Notes under the pieces: model-generated | Told to the model about the DNA's origin: nothing | The model's input: only the letters and a program-made list of their open reading frames with translations | Databases searched by the model: none | Translations under genes and position numbers: made by a program | NCBI RefSeq assembly: GCF_946222305.1 | Contig: NZ_CAMIHZ010000049.1 | Location: forward strand, 1 to 9,885 | Direction: 5' to 3' | Origin: an uncultured Corynebacterium sp. | GTDB lineage: Bacteria; Actinomycetota; Actinomycetes; Mycobacteriales; Mycobacteriaceae | DNA: 9,885 nucleotides | Part shown: piece by piece, positions 1 through 5,694 of the stretch | Layout: each line of letters starts with the position of its first letter | How positions within the stretch are numbered: position 1 is the stretch's first letter

Positions 1-73
1 GCTCCCATCGTCTAGAGGCCTAGGACTCCGCCCTTTCACGGCGGCAACACGGGTTCGAATCCCGTTGGGAGTA
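1..73 (+). tRNA. tRNA-Glu (anticodon TTC)
   Basis: A complete cloverleaf. The acceptor arms 1-7 and 66-72 pair, with a G-U at the end, and A73 is the discriminator. The anticodon stem 28-32/40-44 closes a 7-base loop with TTC at 35-37, which reads GAA codons. The T arm ends at 65. CCA is not encoded, so the tRNA must be matured by CCA-adding enzyme. It starts at the first base of the window, so its promoter lies outside. Only one base (74) separates it from the following tRNA-Asp. Confidence 0.96.
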
Positions 74-149
74 CGGCCCTGTGGCGCAGTTGGTTAGCGC
101 GCCGCCCTGTCACGGCGGAGGTCGCGGGTTCAAGTCCCGTCAGGGTCGC
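73..149 (+). repeat. 77-bp direct repeat, left copy (whole tRNA-Asp)
   Basis: These 77 bases are identical to 2977-3053. The repeat covers the full tRNA-Asp plus two bases before and one after, and identity stops at both edges. The two copies bracket the phoD cassette, with a period of 2904 bp. An exact whole-gene repeat fits tRNA duplication or homologous recombination. A site-specific attachment site would usually copy only the 3' part of a tRNA. Confidence 0.9.
75..148 (+). tRNA. tRNA-Asp (anticodon GTC), copy 1
   Basis: A complete 74-nt cloverleaf. The acceptor arms 75-81 and 141-147 pair, and G148 is the discriminator. The anticodon stem CCGCC/GGCGG holds a loop with GTC, which reads Asp codons. 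CCA is not encoded. It is identical to the copy at 2979-3052. It must be cotranscribed with tRNA-Glu one base upstream, and a strong terminator follows 29 bases later. Confidence 0.96.
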
Positions 150-177
150 CATCTTAATTGAGCTATTTAATAGCTGC

Positions 178-219
178 GAGGGTGGGAAAATACGAAAGTG
201 TTTTCCCACCCTCTTTTTT
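178..219 (+). terminator. Rho-independent terminator of tRNA-Glu/Asp
   Basis: A perfect 13-bp stem (178-190 with 201-213) extends through three more pairs, one of them G-T, to a GAAA tetraloop at 194-197. Six T follow at 214-219. This is a textbook intrinsic terminator and ends the first tRNA transcript before phoD. A separate 15-nt palindrome of arms AGCTATT/AATAGCT lies just upstream at 161-175. Confidence 0.93.
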
Positions 220-385
220 CGTGGGGCGCCGCGAGGGGTGGATCCCGGCACACATTCTTTCCTCAGTCTTCGTGGCGGTGTCTTCCCAGAGACAACTCGT
301 CCTGCGCATACCGATTAGCCTTGATAGGTTGCACCTAGTCGAACCGATAGCCCTAGTTTCGAAGGTGTGAGAAGAGTTGCACAGT

Positions 386-391
386 GGAGGG
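386..391 (+). promoter_or_regulatory. Ribosome binding site deciding the phoD start
   Basis: GGAGGG sits 9 bases before GTG at 401. An in-frame TTG at 377 would add eight residues but has no good Shine-Dalgarno at a proper distance, and this site would fall inside its coding region. The upstream stretch 220-376 shows no convincing promoter. TTGATA at 321-326 is the best -35 but lacks a good -10. Confidence 0.7.
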
Positions 392-400
392 AATAAAAGC

Positions 401-1996
401 GTGCCTGAGGGTGGAAAACCCTGTGTGCGAACGATCGATCGGAGAAATCTCCTCAAAATCGCTGGGCTCAGTTCGGCGGTTATTGCCGCGGGGATCTCAG
501 CTCCAGCACGAGCGCAATCCAGCTTCGGCTCTAGCGCTGCCGGTGGAAATGGTGCAACAAGCTGGCTAAGCGACAACCTGTTCGGTCTGGGCGTTGCTTC
601 CGGTACGCCTAAGGCAGATTCCATGGTTCTATGGACCCGACTTGCCCCGGACCCTCTCGCGCCAGACGGTCATGGGGGTATGCCAAAGGTAGATGTTCCT
701 GTGCACTGGGAAGTAACCACAATTGAGGACGAAGAATTTTCAAAACCGGTGGCTTCTGGTACCTCCCTGGCGCAACCAGATTTAGCTCATTCCGTCCATC
801 CCCAGGTGAAGGGGCTGAAACCACGTTCGGAATACCGGTACCGTTTTCGCGTAGGCAACCAGACTAGCCCTGTAGGGCAATTCAAGACCCTCCCCAAACC
901 GGACCAAGAAATTGAGAAGTTCTCGTTCGCGGTGGCCTCCTGTCAGGCGTGGTACCACGGACACTTCACTGCATGGCGACACCTAGCCGACGAAAATCCC
1001 GATTTGATTCTGTTCGTCGGGGATTATATCTACGAGTACGCCATTTCAAAGGAAGACAACCTCACTAGGCAAGGTGCCGAAGTGCCTGAGCCGTTCGCCC
1101 ACACTGTTCAGACACTGGAGCAGTATCGCTTGCGTTATTCGCTGTTTAAATCCGACAAGCACTTGCAGCGAGGGCATGCGACCGCGCCGATGGTTGTCAT
1201 TTGGGACGATCACGAGGTGGAAAACAACCACGCTGGTCTGTGGTCGGAGAAGGGAACTGAGGCGGAACATTTCGCGTATCAACGTGCCGCCGCCTACCGC
1301 GCTTTCTACGAAAACGCCCCCGTCGCACCGGAGGCCTTCCCTGAGGGTCCTCACTCTCAGATCTACAGTTCCTTCGACGTCGGAAAACTCCTCAAATTCG
1401 TCAATGTGGATACTAGGCAATATCGGGATGAGGTTGTCGATGTCACCGACGAAGCGGCAGTGAACAGCGAGACAAGGAGCATTCTCGGCGAAAAACAGGA
1501 ACGCTGGATGCACGAACAGTTTCGTGACTCGGAAGCTAAGTGGAACATCTTAACGAATAGTGTGGTCGTTGCGCCTATTTCCGATGACAAGATTGATCAG
1601 TGGGATGGATTTCCAGCAGCGCGAAAGCGTTTATTGCACACCTTGCAGGGTGTTGAGAACCCTGTGGTGCTGACAGGGGATATTCACCAGCATTGCGCTG
1701 CCGAATTATGGGATGAATCCGATGAACCGGTGGGGGTCGAACTGATTTGTACCTCCATTGCGTCTGACGGGGACGGTCAGCCCGGAAGTACCAGCGATGA
1801 TTGGCTTAAGCATCCTTATGTCAAAAAGATGGATCAGCGGCGTGGCTATATCCGTGTCGACGTGACCCGAAGCTACCTCGATGCGCAATTCGTCGTAGTG
1901 CCCTACATCGAAAAGGATGACCGAGCCCCACGCCAAGTCGCATTCACTTACCGATCACCCAGTGGATCGCGCAGACTCAAAGAGAAAGGGTTCTAA
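401..1996 (+). CDS. phoD: PhoD-family alkaline phosphatase/phosphodiesterase, Tat-exported
   Basis: 531 residues from GTG. The N-terminus carries a twin-arginine signal (DRRNLLKIAG, R14-R15), a hydrophobic stretch and an ARA cleavage site near residue 38, so the protein should leave the cell folded through Tat. An N-terminal beta domain (about 55-165) precedes the metallophosphatase domain. Visible PhoD hallmarks are the ASCQ motif near 180, FVGDYIYE (D208, Y209), IWDDHEVENN (268-276) and LTGDIHQH (D427, H429). The family hydrolyses phosphomonoesters and phosphodiesters with Fe/Ca at the active site; B. subtilis PhoD acts on wall teichoic acid. The likely role here is phosphate scavenging or envelope polymer turnover. 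The stop overlaps the ATG at 1996 by one base. No Pho-box was recognised. It is boxed in by tRNA-Asp repeats. Confidence 0.93.
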   Translation: MPEGGKPCVRTIDRRNLLKIAGLSSAVIAAGISAPARAQSSFGSSAAGGNGATSWLSDNLFGLGVASGTPKADSMVLWTRLAPDPLAPDGHGGMPKVDVPVHWEVTTIEDEEFSKPVASGTSLAQPDLAHSVHPQVKGLKPRSEYRYRFRVGNQTSPVGQFKTLPKPDQEIEKFSFAVASCQAWYHGHFTAWRHLADENPDLILFVGDYIYEYAISKEDNLTRQGAEVPEPFAHTVQTLEQYRLRYSLFKSDKHLQRGHATAPMVVIWDDHEVENNHAGLWSEKGTEAEHFAYQRAAAYRAFYENAPVAPEAFPEGPHSQIYSSFDVGKLLKFVNVDTRQYRDEVVDVTDEAAVNSETRSILGEKQERWMHEQFRDSEAKWNILTNSVVVAPISDDKIDQWDGFPAARKRLLHTLQGVENPVVLTGDIHQHCAAELWDESDEPVGVELICTSIASDGDGQPGSTSDDWLKHPYVKKMDQRRGYIRVDVTRSYLDAQFVVVPYIEKDDRAPRQVAFTYRSPSGSRRLKEKGF

Positions 1997-2037
1997 TGTT
2001 AGTTGGATCGTCGCTGGGAAATCGAGGAGCTCCTAAA

Positions 2038-2907
2038 ATGCAGCCAACAACCATCATCAAGTGCGCCCCGGGATTAATGGAAATAGCACTGGCTTGGAAG
2101 CCACTCGATTGGTCAATCCCGCTGGATCATTACCGAGTGGAAGGCCGGCGCCGGGGGCACGGTTGGCAATTGCTCAAGAAGACAATTTTCCCGTTCTATA
2201 GACATGATCGATTGCTGCCGCAAGGGGAGGAGTGGCATTACCGCGTGAAAACCGTCGATGCCGCCGGGAATGTTTCTCGGCCTTCGCGACCCATACGCGC
2301 GAAATCACTGCGTTCCGTGGTTACGGGAAAGCCCCTCGCTACCGCTGGGCATTTCGACCGTCAAAGTACTGAACTGAAGTTTGCGCCCCGCGATTACAAG
2401 AAGATTCCGGTAGCTTTTCCCGACGGAAAAATCTCAGTAACCGGAAACAACCCAGAAATTCCGTACTTGCTTCCCGGCCCTAAAGACGCGTGGGCGGGGG
2501 AAAAAAGTTACTCGCTAACGTGGGAATTCGATCTTGCCAAATCCAGTATTGAGCCACATCGTTCAAAGATCCACCTTGCGTTATGGTTTATCGACACCAC
2601 AAAACTTGGGGGATCGCTCGAAGTTGAACTCGGCGGATTTAGGCAGACCCTTTCGGTTCCGAAGGGGGCGACGGCGGGCAGTAAGAAAGGTGATGCCCGT
2701 AGAGACGACGGCTCGCTGAAACCAGGATGCTGGGAAAAAGCAATCCCATCCGACAGCTTGCGAGAAGGTCGCAACACGTTAACCCTCACAATGCGCTCGG
2801 GAGGGTGGATTGCCTGGGATGCAATCGGGCTTTTCGCAGCCGATTTTGAGACGGCGGATTCGCCGCCTATCCACATTTTAAACAGCCGATTTGGTGGAAA
2901 GCTCTAG
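2038..2907 (+). CDS. FN3-like plus PL4 domain III-like (carbohydrate-binding) protein, downstream of phoD
   Basis: 289 residues from ATG 2038, which has GAGGAG 8 bases upstream. ATG 1996 (303 residues) overlaps the phoD stop as TAATG and is an alternative start. Residues about 3-90 look like a fibronectin type III fold (DHYRVEG, EEWHYRVKTVDAAGNVS). Residues about 137-270 resemble the jelly-roll C-terminal domain of rhamnogalacturonan lyases (IPYLLPGPKDAWAG, strands around SLEVELGG, and GGWIAWDAIGLF near the end). No catalytic lyase domain is present. I see no signal peptide with either start, which is odd for domains usually found outside the cell. Coupling to phoD suggests a shared job, perhaps binding the glycan whose phosphates PhoD attacks. 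Domain calls are from pattern recognition, and the function is unknown. Confidence 0.8.
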   Translation: MQPTTIIKCAPGLMEIALAWKPLDWSIPLDHYRVEGRRRGHGWQLLKKTIFPFYRHDRLLPQGEEWHYRVKTVDAAGNVSRPSRPIRAKSLRSVVTGKPLATAGHFDRQSTELKFAPRDYKKIPVAFPDGKISVTGNNPEIPYLLPGPKDAWAGEKSYSLTWEFDLAKSSIEPHRSKIHLALWFIDTTKLGGSLEVELGGFRQTLSVPKGATAGSKKGDARRDDGSLKPGCWEKAIPSDSLREGRNTLTLTMRSGGWIAWDAIGLFAADFETADSPPIHILNSRFGGKL

Positions 2908-2920
2908 GCCTGTGTAGAGT
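2891..2920 (+). promoter_or_regulatory. Candidate promoter for tRNA-Asp/tRNA-Phe
   Basis: TTGGTG (2891-2896), an 18-base gap and TAGAGT (2915-2920), the latter preceded by TGTG. It overlaps the end of the FN3-like gene. Transcription would begin near 2927 and give a leader of about 50 bases before tRNA-Asp copy 2. The second tRNA pair needs such a promoter because the first pair ends at a strong terminator. Supported by pattern only. Confidence 0.35.
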
Positions 2921-2936
2921 AACCACTCGTGCAAGT

Positions 2937-2968
2937 AAACACCCCGCACTACGTGCGACTAGGTGTTT
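2937..2968 (+). other. Stem-loop before tRNA-Asp copy 2
   Basis: AAACACC (2937-2943) pairs with GGTGTTT (2962-2968), and CGCAC/GTGCG (2945-2949, 2953-2957) forms an inner stem with a 3-base loop. No T-run follows, so it is a weak terminator for the phoD operon at best. It could equally be a structured leader of the tRNA transcript. Confidence 0.4.
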
Positions 2969-2976
2969 CAATGAGC

Positions 2977-3053
2977 ACGGCCCTGTGGCGCAGTTGGTTA
3001 GCGCGCCGCCCTGTCACGGCGGAGGTCGCGGGTTCAAGTCCCGTCAGGGTCGC
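2977..3053 (+). repeat. 77-bp direct repeat, right copy (whole tRNA-Asp)
   Basis: Exact partner of 73-149. The bases outside the repeat differ on both sides: T72 against C2976 upstream and C150 against T3054 downstream. Confidence 0.9.
2979..3052 (+). tRNA. tRNA-Asp (anticodon GTC), copy 2
   Basis: Identical over all 74 bases to the copy at 75-148: same acceptor pairing, GTC anticodon and discriminator G, with no encoded CCA. It is followed by a 29-base spacer and tRNA-Phe. The Glu-Asp-Phe order is common in actinobacteria, so one of the two Asp copies is the extra one. Confidence 0.96.
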
Positions 3054-3055
3054 TC

Positions 3056-3080
3056 CGGAATTCGATCACTTCGAGTTCCG
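3056..3080 (+). other. Spacer hairpin between tRNA-Asp and tRNA-Phe
   Basis: CGGAATTCGA (3056-3065) pairs with TCGAGTTCCG (3071-3080) around a TCACT loop: ten pairs, one of them T-G. The hairpin fills almost the whole 29-base spacer. No T-run follows, so it is not an intrinsic terminator. A role in processing the tRNA precursor is an inference. Confidence 0.6.
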
Positions 3081-3081
3081 T

Positions 3082-3157
3082 GGCCAGATAGCTCAGTCGG
3101 TAGAGCGTTCGCCTGAAAAGTGAAAGGTCGCCGGTTCGATCCCGGCTCTGGCCACCA
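3082..3157 (+). tRNA. tRNA-Phe (anticodon GAA)
   Basis: The acceptor arms GGCCAGA (3082-3088) and TCTGGCC (3147-3153) pair, and A3154 is the discriminator. The anticodon stem TTCGC/GTGAA, with one G-T, closes a CTGAAAA loop giving GAA. The T arm is GCCGG/CCGGC. Unlike the other three tRNAs here, CCA is encoded (3155-3157). Confidence 0.96.
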
Positions 3158-3163
3158 ACATCT

Positions 3164-3203
3164 GGCTGCCCTAGCAACTCGCTGGGGCAGTCTTCTTTTT
3201 CTT
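3164..3203 (+). terminator. Rho-independent terminator after tRNA-Phe
   Basis: A ten-pair stem (3166-3175 with 3181-3190, one T-G) closes an AACTC loop. The T-rich tail TCTTCTTTTTCTT follows at 3191-3203. It ends the tRNA-Asp/Phe transcript. Confidence 0.9.
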
Positions 3204-3243
3204 AGTCGACGCCATCTTCCGCATGCCTAGCTTCCTCGACTCG

Positions 3244-3282
3244 CTGAGACCCATGACCAAGGTCTCAGTCCGCTGGCACAAT
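3244..3282 (+). promoter_or_regulatory. Promoter with operator-like inverted repeat for the GNAT gene
   Basis: The -35 ATGACC (3253-3258) and extended -10 TGGCACAAT (3274-3282) are 18 bases apart by hexamer. The -35 sits inside a perfect 8-bp inverted repeat, CTGAGACC (3244-3251) and GGTCTCAG (3261-3268). This is the usual place for a dimeric repressor site. It does not match the McbR spacing (six bases between arms). The regulator is unknown. Confidence 0.55.
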
Positions 3283-3325
3283 GGATATAGAACCTAAACA
3301 TCCCGATACGCAAAGGTTGGCGAAT

Positions 3326-3631
3326 ATGAGCGAAAAGAATATCGAAGTTACCCACCAGCAGGATCAGCACCGCTTCGTGATCACGGTAGATGGCGAAGAA
3401 GCCGGCTTCGCAGAGTACGCTCCCGCGAAGGATGCACATGGCAACGAGATCCGCGATTTCAACCACACGGTCGTGGACTCCGCCTTCCGCGGTCAGGGTC
3501 TCTCCAAGCCGCTGATCGCCCACGCCTTGGATATCACGCGTGCTGAGGGGACGCAGATCCGCGCCACATGCAGCGCTGTGGAGGGCTTCGTAGAGAAGAA
3601 CCCTGACTACGCGGACCTCGTAGTTAAATAG
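3326..3631 (+). CDS. Small GNAT-like N-acetyltransferase (YjdJ type)
   Basis: 101 residues from ATG 3326, with AAAGG 9 bases upstream. An in-frame ATG at 3281 is formed by the promoter -10 itself (CACA-ATG), so it should not be in the mRNA. The protein has the small acetyltransferase layout: strands with FVITVDGEEAGFAEY, then FNHTVVDSAFRGQGLSKPLI, where RGQGLS (55-60) is the acetyl-CoA pyrophosphate loop, a helix, and a C-terminal EGFVEKNPDYADLV. Such proteins are single-domain GNATs of mostly unknown substrate. It is a single gene between the tRNA-Phe terminator and the cysE terminator. The fold assignment is good, but the substrate cannot be told. Confidence 0.85.
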   Translation: MSEKNIEVTHQQDQHRFVITVDGEEAGFAEYAPAKDAHGNEIRDFNHTVVDSAFRGQGLSKPLIAHALDITRAEGTQIRATCSAVEGFVEKNPDYADLVVK

Positions 3632-3646
3632 CGCGGCGTCAGACCG

Positions 3647-3707
3647 AAAAGAAGAAGCCGGTACGAACCCAAACCCTTACAGCAGTAGGGAAGGGGACGT
3701 ACCGGTT
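3647..3707 (-). terminator. Terminator of cysE between convergent genes
   Basis: Outer arms 3656-3665 and 3698-3707 give ten pairs with CCGGTACG/CGTACCGG at the core. The inside can fold further through the C-runs and G-runs at 3668-3677 and 3686-3696. On the minus strand the stem is followed by a TTCTTCTTTT run (complement of 3647-3656). The plus strand lacks a T-run, but the stem may still help to end the GNAT transcript. Confidence 0.8.
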
Positions 3708-3738
3708 GTAGTGTGTCTGCGGTCGTGGGGCTGAGGGC

Positions 3739-4323
3739 CTAGATGTTGTTTTGCATGTCGTCGACCCACTTGACTGCGTCGACCAGCGGGGTGGTCTGAT
3801 TGGGCTTGCGGGGGCGGATTTTGGCGGGGATGCCGGTGAGAATGGAGTTTGGCGGGGCATCCTTGGTGACCACCGCGTTGGCTCCGATAGCCGAGCCGTC
3901 GCCGATCGTGATGGGACCCAGTACCTTGGCACCCGCGCCAATCATCACACCGTTGCCGATGGTTGGGTGACGCTTGCGCTGCACCAGTTCGGAACCGCCC
4001 AAGGTGACGCCGTGGTAGAGCATCACATCATCCCCGATCTCAGCGGTCTCGCCAATGACGATGCCCATGCCGTGGTCGATGAAAAATCGCCGGCCGATGG
4101 TAGCGCCAGGGTGGATTTCGATACCAGTGAGACCACGGGTGATCTGGCTCAGGATGCGTGCGACCCCCTTGTGGCCACGGTTCCACAACTTATTGGCGAC
4201 TCGGTGCGACCAGATAGCATGCAGTCCCGAGTACACAATGGCATTTTCTACATCGCCACGGGCAGCTGGATCGTGGAGGCGGGCATTGTGAAGGTCTTCC
4301 CGGATACGTCCTAGGATGCTCAC
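3739..4323 (-). CDS. cysE: Serine O-acetyltransferase
   Basis: 194 residues from GTG (4323-4321). It transfers acetyl from acetyl-CoA to L-serine, giving O-acetylserine for CysK. The N-terminal helices are short, as in Bacillus-type rather than E. coli-type CysE. A left-handed beta-helix of hexapeptide repeats follows (GIEIHPGATIG, FIDHGMGIVIGETAEIGDDV, YHGVTLGG, VMIGAGAKVLGPITIGDGSAIGANAVV). H84 in FIDHG matches the catalytic His of the family. The C-terminus ends in Ile (MQNNI), the residue CysE inserts into the CysK active site to form the cysteine synthase complex. AAAGGA lies 11 bases before the start. It is downstream of cysK with a 269-base gap and its own candidate promoter. Confidence 0.95.
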   Translation of the reverse strand: MSILGRIREDLHNARLHDPAARGDVENAIVYSGLHAIWSHRVANKLWNRGHKGVARILSQITRGLTGIEIHPGATIGRRFFIDHGMGIVIGETAEIGDDVMLYHGVTLGGSELVQRKRHPTIGNGVMIGAGAKVLGPITIGDGSAIGANAVVTKDAPPNSILTGIPAKIRPRKPNQTTPLVDAVKWVDDMQNNI

Positions 4324-4347
4324 GGTGCGGAGAGTCCTTTCATTAGT

Positions 4348-4366
4348 GCTATCGCAAAGTTATAGC
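4348..4366 (-). promoter_or_regulatory. Candidate cysE promoter with short inverted repeat
   Basis: On the minus strand TATAAC (4364-4359) is a good -10 about 36 bases before the cysE GTG. No clear -35 is seen. The -10 lies within a 5-bp inverted repeat, GCTAT (4348-4352) and ATAGC (4362-4366), that could be a weak operator. Since a hairpin ends cysK upstream, cysE probably has its own promoter, though read-through is possible. Confidence 0.4.
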
Positions 4367-4514
4367 GGTACAGCCCGCGTTGCGGTGAGGGGAGTTCCTC
4401 GCCGTGGGTGGGGCACGCGGGCGGAGGATTCTATAGGTCTAATTTACTGGTACAACCGACAACTCAGTGCTTTATTCCAGGTTGCGGGCGGGGGTGGGCT
4501 CACGGGCAATCTGC

Positions 4515-4556
4515 CATAAGCAAATGCCCCGGAGCAAGGGATTTGCCCCGGGGCAT
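4515..4556 (-). terminator. Terminator of cysK
   Basis: On the minus strand ATGCCCCGG (4556-4548) pairs with CCGGGGCAT (4532-4524). The stem continues through a G-T and GCAA/TTGC to a 5-base loop, 14 pairs in all. The tail is only TTTGCTTAT, so termination may be incomplete and let some transcript reach cysE. Confidence 0.72.
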
Positions 4557-4592
4557 ACGCGGGTGTCGCCAGACTATGTTCCGACGCGCGGA

Positions 4593-5528
4593 TTAGTCGC
4601 GCAGGTCGTCGAACAATAGGGTGGAGACGTAGCGCTCGCCGAAGTCGCAGACAACGACAACGATCAGCTTGCCCTCGTTTTCTGGCTTCTTGGCTTCTTC
4701 CAGAGCGGCCCAGACATTAGCGCCGGTAGAGATACCAGCCAGGATGCCCTCCTTGACTGCCAGCTCGCGAGCAACGCGGACAGCCTCATCCAGGGGCGCA
4801 TCGTGGACACGGTCCAGGATGTCCTTGTTCAGGTTCTCTGGGAAGAAGTTGGTGCCCAAGCCCTGGATCTTGTGAGGGCCGAAGTGGCCTTCGGTGAGAA
4901 GGGGGGAATCCGCAGGCTCCACGCCAACGATCTCGACCTTGTCAGACTGCTCCTTTAGGTACTTGCCCACACCGGAAACAGTTCCGCCGGTGCCTACGCC
5001 GGCGACGAAGATATCGACGTCACCGTCGGTGTCCTCCCAGATTTCCTTACCAGTGGTGTTGTAGTGCACTTCTGGGTTCGCTGGGTTGGAGAACTGACGG
5101 GCGAGGATCGCATTGTCGGTGGAGTCGACGATCTCGTTTGCCTTGTCCACTGCACCCTGCATGCCACCTGGGCCAGGGGTGAGGACGAGCTCGGCACCCA
5201 GCGCGCGCAGCATCACACGGCGCTCATTGGACATCGTCTCGGGCATCGTCAGAATGACCTTGTAACCACGGGCAGCACCGACCATAGCCAGTGCGATACC
5301 GGTGTTTCCGGATGTAGCTTCCACGATGGTGCCGCCGGGCTTGAGGCTGCCATCCTTCTCCGCTGCCTCGATGATCGCCTGACCAATGCGGTCCTTCACG
5401 GAATTGCCTGGGTTCGCAGACTCCAGCTTGACGGCTACGGTGGCGCCCAGACCTTCGGTCAATTTGTTGAGCTTCACTAGGGGGGTATTGCCGATGAGAT
5501 CGGTGAGGTTTTCGTAAATCTTAGCCAT
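4593..5528 (-). CDS. cysK: Cysteine synthase A (O-acetylserine sulfhydrylase)
   Basis: 311 residues from ATG 5528, the usual length for CysK. It makes L-cysteine from O-acetylserine and sulfide with PLP. K45 in NSVKDR is the Schiff-base lysine, TSGNTG (72-77) holds the substrate carboxylate, GVGTGGT (177-183) cups the PLP phosphate, and S267 in GISTG contacts the pyridine nitrogen. An in-frame ATG at 5579 would add 17 residues (MDFCSSDQNN...) that match nothing in the family. The chosen start follows AAGGAAG by about 11 bases and begins with the typical MAKIYENLTDLIGNTPLVKL. It is upstream of cysE on the same strand. A McbR-like operator lies about 80 bases upstream. Confidence 0.97.
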   Translation of the reverse strand: MAKIYENLTDLIGNTPLVKLNKLTEGLGATVAVKLESANPGNSVKDRIGQAIIEAAEKDGSLKPGGTIVEATSGNTGIALAMVGAARGYKVILTMPETMSNERRVMLRALGAELVLTPGPGGMQGAVDKANEIVDSTDNAILARQFSNPANPEVHYNTTGKEIWEDTDGDVDIFVAGVGTGGTVSGVGKYLKEQSDKVEIVGVEPADSPLLTEGHFGPHKIQGLGTNFFPENLNKDILDRVHDAPLDEAVRVARELAVKEGILAGISTGANVWAALEEAKKPENEGKLIVVVVCDFGERYVSTLLFDDLRD

Positions 5529-5606
5529 TTCGGGCCACGCTTCCTTCCGATTGTTCTGGTCTGAACTGCAGAAATCCACTGAAAACGATTCCCCAGCTCC
5601 GAATTG

Positions 5607-5622
5607 CAGACCAATCTGTCTA
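5607..5622 (-). promoter_or_regulatory. McbR-like operator upstream of cysK
   Basis: On the minus strand the sequence reads TAGAC-AGATTG-GTCTG. The McbR consensus of C. glutamicum is TAGAC-N6-GTCTA, so nine of ten fixed bases match with the exact spacing. McbR represses sulfur amino acid genes, including cysK, in C. glutamicum. The site lies between the best -10 candidate and the cysK start, fitting repression. No mcbR gene is in this window. Confidence 0.75.
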
Positions 5623-5639
5623 TTTTGTTTACTCTCGCC

Positions 5640-5645
5640 ACTCTA
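5640..5645 (-). promoter_or_regulatory. Candidate cysK -10 element
   Basis: On the minus strand TGTAGAGT contains TAGAGT (5645-5640), which fits the TANANT consensus with an upstream TG. No strong -35 is visible (TGGCGT is 17 bases upstream). Transcription would start near 5633 and run through the McbR-like site, leaving a leader of roughly 105 bases. Confidence 0.35.
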
Positions 5646-5694
5646 CACCTGTTGTCATACCGACGCCACCAACCTCCGCAGCCGAAAACCCCGC

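Noticed and set aside
365..380. GlxR-like half site, TGTGA-N6-TTGCA, just before phoD
   Set aside because: Only one arm matches the TGTGA-N6-TCACA consensus well; the other has three of five bases.
377..400. TTG start for phoD eight codons upstream
   Set aside because: It has no properly spaced ribosome binding site, and the good GGAGGG lies between it and the GTG at 401.
1046..1513. Long antisense frame inside phoD, and similar ones in murA, the hydratase gene and ramA
   Set aside because: They are products of codon bias in the opposite strand, with no ribosome binding site and no family resemblance.
73..3053. Integrase-type genomic island at tRNA-Asp
   Set aside because: No integrase, excisionase or transposase gene is present, and the repeat is a whole tRNA gene rather than a 3' attachment fragment.
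3751..4314. 187-codon plus-strand frame across cysE
   Set aside because: It is fully antisense to a clear cysE. Its translation is rich in Asp, Gly, Val and Ala, as expected for an antisense shadow.
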